From Acidobacteriota bacterium (GTDB lineage Bacteria; Acidobacteriota; Blastocatellia; Pyrinomonadales; Pyrinomonadaceae): a stretch of 64,000 bases of DNA. Shown one piece after another: positions 40,509 to 49,952 of the stretch (within the stretch, counting starts at the first letter, position 1; each line of letters starts with the position of its first letter). A program made the position numbers and the translations under genes. Where the stretch lies: NCBI GenBank assembly GCA_016715115.1, contig JADKBM010000011.1, positions 620,001 to 684,000 on the forward strand, read 5' to 3'. The notes beneath the pieces are model-generated. The model worked only from the letters and a program-made list of their open reading frames with translations. It was not told the origin of the DNA and did no database searches.

Positions 40509-41546
40509 ATGGGATTTTTTTGGCGAAGAAAAAAAGACGAAGACAAGTTTTCAACCTCAGTTCTAGGACTCGACAAATCGATCGAGCAACTTCAGAAACA
40601 GGAAGAAGAAGCGGAAAAGGCGATCGGCGTCAGGTTCTACAACGCGATCGAGAAGACCCGTTTTTCGATCAACAACAAACTTGACACCATCTTCGAGGGC
40701 CGCAAGAGGATCGACGACGAGTTTCTCGACGAACTCGAAGAGATGCTGATCTCGACCGACATCGGCGTTTCGACGACGATGCAGATCCTCGACGCGGTCC
40801 GCCGCGGCGTTTCGCGTCAGGAGATCAACGACCTCGACGCGCTGAAACGCATAATGAAACAGGAATTGCTGACGATCCTTCAGCATTCGACCGAACGCGG
40901 GATCGTTGACGAGACGAAGTACGATCTTGACATCAAACCGTACGTCCTGATGGTCGTCGGCGTCAACGGGGTCGGCAAAACGACGACGATCGGCAAACTC
41001 GCCCAGCGGATCAAGGACGAAGGCAACGGGGTTCTGATCTGCGCCGCCGACACGTTCCGCGCTGCGGCGAGCGACCAACTCGAGATCTGGGCCGAGCGCG
41101 CCGGAGTCGAGATCATCCAGCAGAAGCAGGGAACCGATCCGGCGGCGGTCTTGTTTGACTCGCTCCGCGCCGCTCAGGCGCGCAATGCCGACGTTTTGAT
41201 CGTCGATACGGCGGGACGGCTCCACAATAAATCCAATCTGATGGCGGAGCTCGAAAAGATGAAGCGCATCGCCGCCCGCGAGGTCGAAGGCGCGCCGCAC
41301 GAAACGCTGCTCGTAATCGACGCCGTGACCGGACAGAACGGACTCGAACAAGCGCGGCAGTTTATGAAAACGGCCGATGTCACGGGAATCGTGCTCACGA
41401 AACTCGACGGCACGGCAAAGGGCGGAATCGCGGTCGCGATCGCGAAGGAACTCGGCCTTCCGATCCGCTACGTCGGAGTCGGCGAACAGGTCGCCGATCT
41501 GATGGTCTTCGATGCCGAGCAATACGTCAACGGACTGTTCAATTAA
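40509..41546 (+). CDS. ftsY: Signal recognition particle receptor FtsY
   Basis: A 345-residue SRP GTPase that docks ribosome-nascent-chain complexes at the membrane. A charged N-terminus (about 40 residues) precedes the NG domain. G1 is GVNGVGKTTTIGKLA (near residue 153), the insertion box is DTFRAAASDQLEIW, G3 is DTAGRLHNKSNLM, and G4 is TKLDGTAKGG; the protein ends VADLMVFDAEQYVNGLF. The acidic A domain of E. coli FtsY is missing, as in many phyla. GGGAATT before ATG 40509 is weak but in place. Confidence 0.95.
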   Translation: MGFFWRRKKDEDKFSTSVLGLDKSIEQLQKQEEEAEKAIGVRFYNAIEKTRFSINNKLDTIFEGRKRIDDEFLDELEEMLISTDIGVSTTMQILDAVRRGVSRQEINDLDALKRIMKQELLTILQHSTERGIVDETKYDLDIKPYVLMVVGVNGVGKTTTIGKLAQRIKDEGNGVLICAADTFRAAASDQLEIWAERAGVEIIQQKQGTDPAAVLFDSLRAAQARNADVLIVDTAGRLHNKSNLMAELEKMKRIAAREVEGAPHETLLVIDAVTGQNGLEQARQFMKTADVTGIVLTKLDGTAKGGIAVAIAKELGLPIRYVGVGEQVADLMVFDAEQYVNGLFN

Positions 41547-41586
41547 CCTCGATTTGGAAAGCAATCATTCAGAGTTCGACGTTGAA

Positions 41587-42657
41587 ATGACGCGCCGCGC
41601 GCTTGAATTGGCCGCGCGCGGCGTCGGCCTCGTCAGTCCGAGCCCTTTGGTCGGATGCGTTGTCGTGTCGAAGTCCGGCGAGATCGTCGGCGAGGGAAGC
41701 TACGAATTCGAGAAAGTGACGCACGCCGAGGTGCTCGCGCTTGAACAGGCCGGCGAACGAGCCCGTGGCGGAACGGCATACGTTTCGCTTGAACCCCATT
41801 CGCATCACGGGCGGACTTCGCCGTGCACCGACGCGCTGATCGGTGCCGGCATCCGGCGCGTCGTGTGTCCGATCGAAGATCCCAATCCGCTTGTTTCAGG
41901 CGAAGGGTTCGAGCGCTTGCGGGTCGCCGGGATCGAGGTCGTTACGGGGCTTCTGCGCGACGAGGCGGAGCGCCTGAACGAGAAGTTCTGCGTCTGGCAC
42001 AACAAACGTCGCCCGTTCGTTCATTTGAAGCTCGCGATGAGCCTCGATGCGAGGATCTCCTTGCGAAGTTCGATTTCGACCGCGATCTCGGGTCCGGAAT
42101 CGTCCAAACGTGTGCACGAAATCCGCCACGAACACGATGCGATCCTCGTCGGCGGCAATACGGTCGCAGTCGACGATCCGTCGCTCACCGACCGCAGTGG
42201 CAAACCTCGCCGGCGTCGGCTCGTCCGCGTTGTGCTCGACAACCGTTTGCAGATTCCGGTTACTTCAAACGTCGTGGCCGACGCCCGCGAAACGCCGACG
42301 ATCGTGATATCGAATTCTGAAGATTCCGTGAAGATCGCGCTGATTGAAAGCAAAGGCGTCGATCTCGTCCGCGTCGATGCGCGCGATCTCTCCGCGGTGC
42401 TGGATGAATTGCGGAAGCGCGAGATCCAGAGCGTTCTGGTTGAAGGCGGGACCGCGATCGCCGGGGCATTCTGCGACGCCCGGTTAATCGACAAGGCAAC
42501 GTTTATCGTCGCGCCGATCATCATCGGCGGAGAGGCTCCGCTCGCCGTTGGCGGACGCGGGGCCGGGTCGTTCGACGAGGTCATCAAACTCGATGACGTC
42601 GAGATCCGCCGTCTGGGCATCGATCACGAGATCACCGGCTATCCTAAGGCAGCATAA
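41587..42657 (+). CDS. ribD: Riboflavin biosynthesis deaminase/reductase RibD, zinc-ligand variant
   Basis: A 356-residue bifunctional enzyme of riboflavin synthesis. The deaminase half has MTRRALELAARGVG, SPSPLVGCVVV and HAEVLAL with the catalytic Glu. The PCxxxGRTPPC loop reads EPHSHHGRTSPC, so the first zinc Cys is His (codon CAT). The reductase half has LKLAMSLDARIS, ILVGGNTVAVDDPSLTDR and VLVEGGTAIAGAF. The start is uncertain: 41587 gives a normal RibD N-terminus, while an in-frame ATG at 41512 overlaps ftsY by 35 bp and a TTG lies at 41554. The 3' end overlaps the convergent DUF1501 gene by 14 bp. Confidence 0.9.
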   Translation: MTRRALELAARGVGLVSPSPLVGCVVVSKSGEIVGEGSYEFEKVTHAEVLALEQAGERARGGTAYVSLEPHSHHGRTSPCTDALIGAGIRRVVCPIEDPNPLVSGEGFERLRVAGIEVVTGLLRDEAERLNEKFCVWHNKRRPFVHLKLAMSLDARISLRSSISTAISGPESSKRVHEIRHEHDAILVGGNTVAVDDPSLTDRSGKPRRRRLVRVVLDNRLQIPVTSNVVADARETPTIVISNSEDSVKIALIESKGVDLVRVDARDLSAVLDELRKREIQSVLVEGGTAIAGAFCDARLIDKATFIVAPIIIGGEAPLAVGGRGAGSFDEVIKLDDVEIRRLGIDHEITGYPKAA

Positions 42658-44122
42658 ATCCGAGATTCTGGGTCGGGAAATTGATCAGATTCGGGAAAAC
42701 GTATCCAACATCGACCGGTTCGAGTCCGAACCACGAAGCGAGCGTCGCCGCGTACTGTTCGACCGACGTCGTCGGGATCCAGCGGCCGCGGGCCGTCGAT
42801 CCCGAATCCGCGTCGTCCGGCCCGTTTTGAACCAGCGTCGGGAACGGCGTCCCGTTTGAAGTGTTGACACCGTAGAAGTTACCGCCGATAACGGAGCCGC
42901 CGAGGACGAACGAATGATTTGCCCACGCGTGGTCGCTGCCGACATTGACTCCTGAACCCGCAGGGTTGAAGGTTCGGCTGAAATCCGACATCGTGAATTG
43001 GGTCACCTTATCGCTCAAGCCCAGAACGAGCATTTCCTCGTAAAACGCGCGCATCGCCTGGCTCAACTGCGTGAACAGCCCACCCTGGCCGCCATTTTGT
43101 CCGTTATGCGTATCGAAACCGTCGAGCCGGCAATAGAACACCTGTCGGTTGATCGTCAGGGTTCCGCGGGATTTGATCATCCGCGCGACCTGCTTGAGTT
43201 GGTTTCCGATCTCGGTGTTCGGAAACGCGGTCGTCGCTTCGGGGGTGTTGCTCAGTGCCTGGCTGATCTCCAGCGCCTGGCGGTGAAAACTGCTCGAAGC
43301 GGTGATCAATTCCTGTCCCGGGTCGAGGGCCATCGCCTCATTCAGTGCCGCCAGTCTCGCGTTCGCGATCGGCGTGTTGTTGTATCCGACAAGCGAGAGC
43401 ACGTTGCTGAGAGGCGTCGGGGCGGGCGACAGCGTCAGCGGTTGCGTCGTGTCGCCGATGGTAAAAAGAACGTTTCCGCCTAGTGAACTGATCGTCGGAA
43501 CGAGAGCCGACGGATTCGCCGGCGTCGTCAGCCGATCCGAGACGCGGCCGCCCCAGCCCGTCAGGGTAACCCTGTCGGACCGGCAGGTGTGATGTTGATT
43601 GACTTGATCGGTGTGCGAAAACAACTGCATCGGCCGCGGCACCGAACCGTTTTGATATTGCGCCCGGGACATCGGCGCGACGAGAGTTCCGACATTCGTC
43701 ACCGCCGCCAGTTTTCCCTGCGCCCAGAGTTCGTGGATGCCGTTGTTGATGCCGCCGGAAACGGTTCCGAAATTCGGGTGCAGCCCGTATGTCAGGTTTC
43801 CGATTCGCGGAACGGAAATCGGCAAGAGCGCAGTCTGTGCGATCGCGAGTCCCTGCGCTCCGCGCGCCGCGGAATATGCGGCGTAATTGCTGACGTTTTG
43901 ATCGTTATGGTTCGGAACGATGGTGTTGTTGCCGTCGTTGCCGCCCGACAGGAAGATGCAAACGAGCGCCCGGTAATCTGCCGGAACGGACGCATCCGAT
44001 CTCCGGGCCGAGCGCTGGGCAAAGGTGTTGAGCGTTGCGAAATGCTCGATTTGTGTGGCGAGCGCCGCCATCGTGAGCGCGCCGCCTGACTTCTTAATGA
44101 ACTCTCGTCTGTTTGACTTCAT
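42644..44122 (-). CDS. DUF1501-family exported protein
   Basis: A 492-residue protein with a twin-arginine-type signal (SNRREFIKKSGGALTMAALA), suggesting export in folded form. The body resembles DUF1501 (sulfatase/phosphatase-like fold): CIFLSGGNDGNN near the N-terminus, LMQLFSHTDQ-like and DGFDTHNGQNGGQ in the middle, and SDFSRTFN with SDHAWANHSFVLGG near the C-terminus. The function is unknown. The adjacent, upstream DUF1800 gene is its usual partner in Planctomycetes, Acidobacteria and Proteobacteria. Confidence 0.88.
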   Translation of the reverse strand: MKSNRREFIKKSGGALTMAALATQIEHFATLNTFAQRSARRSDASVPADYRALVCIFLSGGNDGNNTIVPNHNDQNVSNYAAYSAARGAQGLAIAQTALLPISVPRIGNLTYGLHPNFGTVSGGINNGIHELWAQGKLAAVTNVGTLVAPMSRAQYQNGSVPRPMQLFSHTDQVNQHHTCRSDRVTLTGWGGRVSDRLTTPANPSALVPTISSLGGNVLFTIGDTTQPLTLSPAPTPLSNVLSLVGYNNTPIANARLAALNEAMALDPGQELITASSSFHRQALEISQALSNTPEATTAFPNTEIGNQLKQVARMIKSRGTLTINRQVFYCRLDGFDTHNGQNGGQGGLFTQLSQAMRAFYEEMLVLGLSDKVTQFTMSDFSRTFNPAGSGVNVGSDHAWANHSFVLGGSVIGGNFYGVNTSNGTPFPTLVQNGPDDADSGSTARGRWIPTTSVEQYAATLASWFGLEPVDVGYVFPNLINFPTQNLGFMLP

Positions 44123-44143
44123 TGGTTTCTCCTGTTTCTACGC

Positions 44144-46288
44144 TCAACGCTGGATCTGATACTGGGACGACGCCGATACAAGATAGATCGCCTGCTTTAC
44201 TCGCAACGCCGAGCTTGTCGGAGGAATCACGCTGATCGCACCCAGCAGAGATGCCCGATGTTCCGCCGACATCGCGCCGTGGAGCATCTTGTTGTTGAGA
44301 TGATCAAGCAGACCGTTTCCGGTCGGATCGGCGTCGGCGGCGCCGATCGCTTCGCTCAGGTCGAGCGAAATCCCGCGCAGGGAATCGGTGGCGTTCGGCG
44401 CGTAGCCGTCGAACACGAGCACGTAGAGAAAGTTCGTCCGATTGGTCGCGAGGCTCGAATTCAACAGTCCGAACTCGGGCGCGTTGAGCGTCGTCCCGGG
44501 CACGACGTATTCGGGTTGAAAGTAATTGAAAACGGACGGCGAGTAGAACGGACTCTGGGCGAGCTTCGTCATTTGCGAATTCAGGCCGCCGTCGGTGATC
44601 GACTCTCCGTTCCACGATCGCGCGGGGAAGATCCGGCCGAGATTCGTCACTAATTGAACCGGTTCGCGAAGCTTGCCGTAACGCGGCGCCGTTTTCAAGT
44701 TGCCGCGCGCTTCCGGATCGAGAAGGATCGCACGCAGCAACGCTTTCAGGTCGCCGCGCACGTTCTGGCCGTTATTGGCGAAAACGTTCGCCACGCGTTC
44801 GACATACGCCGGAGACGGGTCGCTGGTGACAAAATGCTGAATCAGGACGCGGCTGACGTACGGCGCCGTGTTCGGATGATAAAAAATGTTGTCGAGCGCC
44901 TGATTGAGCGAAGCGTTCGCGTACGCAGCTATCTGCTCGGGCGTCGAGCAATCGGCACAGGCCGCCACCGTCCGGTTTACGACGTTCGGATAGTCGAGAA
45001 GCGTTTTCTCGGTCGTGTCGTGACCGGCGGGATTGAGCGCCATCGAATCCTTGAAATTCAGAGTCCCGGGAATCGCGTTCGGACACTGGGCGGAGTTGCA
45101 GTGGCTCCATCCCGTAAAGACTTTCGCAAAATTGTTGACTGTCGCCTGATCATAGGTCGGAAGCGTGTTGTTCTGGGCGTCGCGAATCGGCGTCCCGTCG
45201 GGATTCAAACGGAACAAACCGATCGAGAACAACTGAAGAATCTCGCGTGCATAGTTTTCGTTCGGATTGTTTTTCGTGCTTCGGATCATATCGAGATACT
45301 CGCCCATCGCCGGATTGAGCGTCATCTCATACATAAGGTCGCGGTAATTGCCGAACGCATTGTCCGAAAGAACCTTGTGATACGCGATCATATGGCTCGA
45401 CTGCTGGATCGTCAGGCCCGAAGTGACCCAGATCTGGCCGAGTGCCCACGCCATACGGTGCCGGAGCTGCGCGTCTCCGTAAAATGCTTCCTTGAAAAAC
45501 CACTGCTGCAGAGGCATCTGGGTATAGCGTTCCCTATAACAGGACGGTGCCGTCGTTTGTGAGCAGGATGAAGGCGGCGCGGTCGGCATCAGAGGGATTT
45601 CGGGATACGGAAGCGTCGGATACGGCATTTCGAACTGTTCGGCGAGCCACGTGCGAAGTCCGATCCTCCGAATTCGATTGTCGGTCTCGGTCGTCGGACC
45701 GAACGTCGCCTGTTCGAGGAATCGCGTGCGGTCGCCTGACCACCGATAGCCGACAAGATCCGCTGTCGGTTCCGCTTTCACGATCTCGGGCCGTTTCAAG
45801 AACGCCGGAATGTCGATCGCTCCGCCGGATCTTCCGACCAAGATCTTGAGCGGATTTGTCGCGAGCCCGCGCCAGGTGACGTAAACGACCGATTCACCGT
45901 CGCCGACAGGCTGCCCGCGAAAGCCGTTCGGGTCGAACAAGCGGAACGTGAGCGAATAGTCCCGTTTTCCGATCTGCCGCAGGTCCTCGGATTGAAGTTC
46001 GAATACCCGTCCGCTTTTCTGAATCAGAAAGACCCGAAACGCGTTTGCGCCCTCGCCGTTGATTAACTCGACGTTGGACAGGATCGCAACCGCGCGCGTT
46101 TCGGCGCCGGGCCGTAAAACTTCGGGCTTTGACTCCAAAACACGCTTCGTCGGTTTCGCATCGGAAATCGCTGAGATACTCTTTAATATCGGCAACGGAG
46201 AATCAGGGTCCGGGTCGACTTCCGCAAAGGCGCTTATTGCAGCCAAAAGGAGCAATGGCAGGATCAGCTTGGAACACTTTTGGAACAT
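44144..46288 (-). CDS. DUF1800-family exported protein
   Basis: A 714-residue protein. The ATG at 46288 has GGAGAAG upstream and begins a signal peptide (MFQKCSKLILPLLLLAAISAFAE), so a longer reading from 46345 is rejected. The DUF1800 core includes FLEQATFGPTTE, RMAWALGQIWVTSG, ARELLQLF-like NYAREILQLFSIGLF, FTGWSHCN and the C-terminal LVTNLGRIFPARSW and SPSVFNYFQPEY. It precedes the DUF1501 gene by 21 bp in one operon. The function is unknown; the pair may act together outside the cytoplasm. Confidence 0.88.
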   Translation of the reverse strand: MFQKCSKLILPLLLLAAISAFAEVDPDPDSPLPILKSISAISDAKPTKRVLESKPEVLRPGAETRAVAILSNVELINGEGANAFRVFLIQKSGRVFELQSEDLRQIGKRDYSLTFRLFDPNGFRGQPVGDGESVVYVTWRGLATNPLKILVGRSGGAIDIPAFLKRPEIVKAEPTADLVGYRWSGDRTRFLEQATFGPTTETDNRIRRIGLRTWLAEQFEMPYPTLPYPEIPLMPTAPPSSCSQTTAPSCYRERYTQMPLQQWFFKEAFYGDAQLRHRMAWALGQIWVTSGLTIQQSSHMIAYHKVLSDNAFGNYRDLMYEMTLNPAMGEYLDMIRSTKNNPNENYAREILQLFSIGLFRLNPDGTPIRDAQNNTLPTYDQATVNNFAKVFTGWSHCNSAQCPNAIPGTLNFKDSMALNPAGHDTTEKTLLDYPNVVNRTVAACADCSTPEQIAAYANASLNQALDNIFYHPNTAPYVSRVLIQHFVTSDPSPAYVERVANVFANNGQNVRGDLKALLRAILLDPEARGNLKTAPRYGKLREPVQLVTNLGRIFPARSWNGESITDGGLNSQMTKLAQSPFYSPSVFNYFQPEYVVPGTTLNAPEFGLLNSSLATNRTNFLYVLVFDGYAPNATDSLRGISLDLSEAIGAADADPTGNGLLDHLNNKMLHGAMSAEHRASLLGAISVIPPTSSALRVKQAIYLVSASSQYQIQR

Positions 46289-46438
46289 ACTAACTTCTCC
46301 AGGTCCGGTTCGCTTTCGAGTTTCTTGACGTTTGACTTTCCGCAAACGGCATACGCCCCGATCGCAAAACGAATTTTTGAAATAATACTACAAATTTTGC
46401 CGAAATCGCCGTGCGTGCGGGAGAGAAAATTCCAGCCA

Positions 46439-47260
46439 ATGAAAAATCACACACGTTCAAAACCGTTTGCCAAGCGCTCGTTCGGTCAGAACTTCCTTTC
46501 GGACGGCAACTGCATCGACAAGATCATCCGGGCGCTCGATCCGCGGCCGGACGAAACGGTCGTCGAGATCGGTCCGGGACGCGGCGCTCTGACGGGAAAA
46601 CTGGTTGAAAAGGGATCAAACGTCGTTGCCATCGAACTCGACACCGACTTGATCCCGCTCCTTCGTCAAAAGTTCGGCGATCGCGCGAACTTTCGGTTGA
46701 TCGAGGACGACGCGCTGCGGGTAGATTTCGGAATCTTGATTCGAGCGTTCGACGCGGAACCCGCGCGCGCCAAACTCGTCGCGAATCTCCCGTACAACAT
46801 TTCGACAGCGATCCTCCAGTATCTGATCGATTATCGCGGGTGTTTTTCAGAAATGGTGCTGATGCTTCAAAAAGAGGTCGTCGAACGGATAACGGCCGAT
46901 CCGGGCCACAAGGAACGCGGTTACCTGACGGTTTTGATCGAGGCATATTTCGAGTCTCGGAAGTTGTTCGAGGTTCCGCCGAACGCGTTCCGTCCGGCGC
47001 CGAAGGTTCAGAGTGCCGTCGTCCGCTTGATCCCCAAACCGGCACTGGAAATCGTTGACCCGAAGCGATTTTCGATGATCGTGAGCCTTGGATTCAGGCA
47101 GAAGAGAAAGACGATCCTCAACAACTTAAAGAACGAGAAGCTGTTTGGGGAACGAACCGCGTTGGAGCATCTTGCGGCGAATGGCATCGATCCAAAGCTC
47201 CGCCCCGAGGATCTGACGCTCGAACAATGGGTGCTGCTCTCTGAACCCGTTCTCGACTGA
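46439..47260 (+). CDS. rsmA: 16S rRNA (adenine(1518)-N6/adenine(1519)-N6)-dimethyltransferase
   Basis: A 273-residue KsgA-type methyltransferase acting on the 3'-terminal hairpin of 16S rRNA. It begins with KPFAKRSFGQNFLSDGNCIDKII, followed by the SAM motif VVEIGPGRGALTGKL, then NLPYNISTAIL (catalytic motif IV) and PAPKVQSAVVRL. The start at 46439 puts RSFGQNFL near the N-terminus as usual; the longer reading runs into the divergent DUF1800 gene. It ends one base before the convergent VWA gene. Confidence 0.95.
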   Translation: MKNHTRSKPFAKRSFGQNFLSDGNCIDKIIRALDPRPDETVVEIGPGRGALTGKLVEKGSNVVAIELDTDLIPLLRQKFGDRANFRLIEDDALRVDFGILIRAFDAEPARAKLVANLPYNISTAILQYLIDYRGCFSEMVLMLQKEVVERITADPGHKERGYLTVLIEAYFESRKLFEVPPNAFRPAPKVQSAVVRLIPKPALEIVDPKRFSMIVSLGFRQKRKTILNNLKNEKLFGERTALEHLAANGIDPKLRPEDLTLEQWVLLSEPVLD

Positions 47261-48265
47261 TCATCTTTTGAGACGAAAACTGGTGCGGAACCTGACCGAA
47301 ACATCGCTTCGGTTGACCCGTACCTTGATCTGGCGCGCGACGGTCTTGTCAGCGGTTTCATCAGGATAGAAGCCGAGCCGATACTGGCGCCGGAGTTCAT
47401 CGGCGATCGCGAGGAACATTTCGTTCAGATCGTTGTCCTTCTTTTCGTAGAACCTTCCGGCGGTCAGCTGCGACATCTTTTCGAGATACTCGCGGGCCCG
47501 CTCATTCGCGATCTCTTCCCGACGGCGGACTCGTTCCTCGTTGCGCGGCCGCCTTGGGAAGTTCCGGTCGCCGATCCGGCCGTTGCGCCGCATCGGGAAC
47601 CGTTGCATCATCATCGTCGTTTCGTAGAAGATGGGAAAGATCATCACATCCGATTCCTCGAGCGTCCGCAGAAGTTCGCTTTCGTAGGCATAGCTCCCGA
47701 AATCCTTGCCGTCGGTTAGCAAGATGATCGCTTTGCGCCCGGTCGCCGCCGAAAGCCGTTTCGTAACGGAATCGAAGACGGCGTCGCGCATCACCGTTCC
47801 GGGGATCTCGCCGATCTCGACCTCCTTGATCGCGTTTTCGAGTTGTCTCTTGTCCGACGTGAGCGGGGAATTGATGTGCACGTCGTAATCGAATGAAACG
47901 ATCATCGCGCTGTCGGCCGGGCCCAGGACCCTGACGAATTCCTTCGCCGCCTTTTTGATCTTGCCGAGAATTCCCTCGGTGCTGCGGCTTGTGTCGAGCA
48001 GGATCGCGACCCGCAAAGGCTCTTCCTCCGAGGCGAAAAAAGCGGTTTCCTGCGGTTTCCCGTCGACTGAGATCGCGAAGTCCGCTTTTGTCAATCCGAC
48101 GATGTATCGTCCCTGGCGATCACTGACGACAACGGGCACGCTGACGAGGCTCGTTTCGACCCGGATCGTCTCTTCCTTTTCGGTCTGCGCGACGGCTGAA
48201 ACGAATCCCAGGACGATCCCCAAAAACGTGCCGGCGATGATCTTTCGGAACAATCGGTTATTCAT
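47261..48265 (-). CDS. Secreted von Willebrand factor A (VWFA-related) protein
   Basis: A 334-residue protein with a signal sequence (about residues 7-27, ending AVAQT). A short beta-rich domain (SVPVVVSDRQGRYIVGLTKADF) precedes a VWA domain (about residues 88-310). The MIDAS loop is LLDTSRSTEG and the second metal site is in LLTDGKDFGSYA. An Arg-rich loop (RRNGRIGDRNFPRRPRNEE) sits in the middle. This is the VWFA-related subtype common in Acidobacteria. It is presumably an adhesin or matrix-binding protein; the ligand is unknown. Confidence 0.85.
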   Translation of the reverse strand: MNNRLFRKIIAGTFLGIVLGFVSAVAQTEKEETIRVETSLVSVPVVVSDRQGRYIVGLTKADFAISVDGKPQETAFFASEEEPLRVAILLDTSRSTEGILGKIKKAAKEFVRVLGPADSAMIVSFDYDVHINSPLTSDKRQLENAIKEVEIGEIPGTVMRDAVFDSVTKRLSAATGRKAIILLTDGKDFGSYAYESELLRTLEESDVMIFPIFYETTMMMQRFPMRRNGRIGDRNFPRRPRNEERVRRREEIANERAREYLEKMSQLTAGRFYEKKDNDLNEMFLAIADELRRQYRLGFYPDETADKTVARQIKVRVNRSDVSVRFRTSFRLKR

Positions 48266-48301
48266 TCAAACCGTTAGACTCGCCGCGCGCGTCGAAAGTC
48301 G

Positions 48302-48331
48302 AAAAAAAAGGCGGACGCGCGCGCGTCCGCC
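48302..48331 (-). terminator. Intrinsic terminator of the terC gene (minus strand)
   Basis: A perfect 9-bp GC-rich stem (48310-48318 with 48323-48331) with a 4-nt loop is followed, on the minus strand, by eight T residues (48302-48309). It separates terC from the VWA gene. Confidence 0.9.
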
Positions 48332-48361
48332 CGAGGCGTTGTTTCAGCCAGGAGGAGACAT

Positions 48362-49348
48362 TCAGCCCGCGTTCTCCGGTTCGAGAACGGGTTTTTCTTC
48401 TTTTGGGAAAAGCAGCGACGCGATGATCGAAATCGCGATCGTCGAAAGGATGAACCCGAGACTGTACGAGATCGGGAACTTCCCGCCGAAAGCGTCGTTG
48501 AGATAGACCATTTTCAGTCCGACAAAGACAAGCACGATCGCCAGTCCGAATTTCAACAGATGGAATTTGTTGATGACGCCGGCGAGCATAAAGTACATCG
48601 ACCGCAGTCCGAGGATCGCGAAAATGTTCGACGTGAACACGATCAGCGGTTCGTTCGTGACGGCGAAGATCGCGGGGACGCTGTCGACCGCGAAGATGAT
48701 ATCGGTCGCTTCGAGAAACAGCAGCGCGATAAAGAGCGGCGTCGCGTAAAGCGTCTTGTCCTTGCGGATAAAGAAACTCTTGCCGTCGATCTCGTGCGTG
48801 ACCGGGATGAACTTTTTGACGAACCGGATCAGAAGGTTCTTTTCGGGTTCGATCTCGTCGTGATTGGTAAAGAACATCTTGATCCCGGTTATGATCAGGA
48901 AGCCGCCGAAGAGGTAGATCACCCAGTGGAATTGCATCAGCGCCGAGCCGATCCCGATAAAGATCGCCCGGAAGACAAGCGCTCCGAGAATTCCGTAAAA
49001 GAGCACGCGGTGTTTGTATTTCGCCGGGATCCCGAAATAGCTGAAGACGAGCACGAAAACGAAGATGTTGTCGATCGACAGCGAATACTCGAGAATGTAA
49101 CCCGTAAGAAACTCCAGCCCGAGCCGCGTTCCGACGTCGGCACCGAACTTGGACGATGCATACGAATAAAAGATGAAGTTGAAAACCAGTGCGAGCGTTA
49201 CCCAAACGATGCTCCAGATAGACGCTTCTTTGAACGAAACGACGTGCGACTTGCGATTGAAGACCCCGAGGTCAAGCGCAAGCATAAACAGAACGAAGAC
49301 TAAAAAGATGCTGTAAAACCACCAATACTCCGCAAATGGAAATAACAT
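48362..49348 (-). CDS. TerC/Alx-family integral membrane protein
   Basis: A 328-residue protein with about eight to nine transmembrane helices. The conserved TerC acidic/SIDN motifs are present: LDLGVFNRKSHVVSFKEA, YSLSIDNIFVFVLVFSYFGIP, and DIIFAVDSVPAIFAVTNEP. Members are linked to manganese export and tellurite or alkaline stress; Alx exports Mn in E. coli. The Mn-sensing yybP-ykoY riboswitch that often precedes such genes was looked for upstream and was not recognised. A strong GGAGGA Shine-Dalgarno precedes the ATG. Confidence 0.9.
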   Translation of the reverse strand: MLFPFAEYWWFYSIFLVFVLFMLALDLGVFNRKSHVVSFKEASIWSIVWVTLALVFNFIFYSYASSKFGADVGTRLGLEFLTGYILEYSLSIDNIFVFVLVFSYFGIPAKYKHRVLFYGILGALVFRAIFIGIGSALMQFHWVIYLFGGFLIITGIKMFFTNHDEIEPEKNLLIRFVKKFIPVTHEIDGKSFFIRKDKTLYATPLFIALLFLEATDIIFAVDSVPAIFAVTNEPLIVFTSNIFAILGLRSMYFMLAGVINKFHLLKFGLAIVLVFVGLKMVYLNDAFGGKFPISYSLGFILSTIAISIIASLLFPKEEKPVLEPENAG

Positions 49349-49952
49349 TTCCTAAGATTCCTCCAATAGATTAACCAGCCAGTTTCTTTAAAATATAAAA
49401 TAAACCCTTGTTTTTCCTAGGGTTATAAGACGCCTTGCGAGCCGAAGATTCGAATCGCCGCGCGAAAAAAGATGTCAAAAGCTTTTGATAAAACTCTTCA
49501 TTGAAAAACAGCGAAGTTGACCGACCTGCCCTTGTTCGTTACCTTCCCTTGTTCGATATCTCGGCCAACTCCGCCGTCGGCCAACCTTAGCTCGCCGACT
49601 CCAGACCGTACCCGCGCAAGAACGCGGTTTATGGAATTCGGTTTCAACCTTGCCGGCAAAAGGAAAAGACCCAGTGCCGACGTTAAACTCAACAGTTTAG
49701 GTCGCACAAGGTCTTGATATTCACTCCGATGAACCGAACCGCGCTTCCAGCTGCGATTGTATTGACGATTTCACCGAACCGTTTAGGGCTATCTACTCCC
49801 CTTGGCCGAATTGTTAAACGTATCCTACGCAAACATTATTTTTTTGTCAAGTTTGAAAACGAAGAAACGGCGAGTTCGTTGAAAATTGTCATTGATGCCG
49901 AAAAAGAATAAACTCAGACTTTCACGATAAAGGGCAAAAGAGGAAATTAATT
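49349..49952. other. 604-bp intergenic region between terC and rnj
   Basis: This divergent gap holds no confident gene. It includes a hairpin around 49410-49430 (AACCCT...AGGGTT on the minus strand). Two short direct repeats are also present: CCCTTGTTCG near 49531 and 49546, and TCGGCCAAC near 49560 and 49577. Short open frames exist on both strands: 49714-49911 plus, 65 residues, and 49498-49707 minus, 69 residues with a signal-like start. None is supported by motifs. The minus strand carries TTGACA near 49475, a candidate promoter for terC. Confidence 0.5.

Noticed and set aside
40509..42657. ftsY and ribD as one fused gene, because of the overlapping ATG at 41512
   Set aside because: The overlap is in a different frame and each protein has a complete family architecture on its own.
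49349..49600. yybP-ykoY manganese riboswitch upstream of the terC gene
   Set aside because: The conserved loops of that aptamer were not recognisable in the minus-strand leader.
49714..49911. 65-residue plus-strand frame before rnj as a gene
   Set aside because: No Shine-Dalgarno, no motif and no conserved neighbour; it is kept only as part of the gap description.
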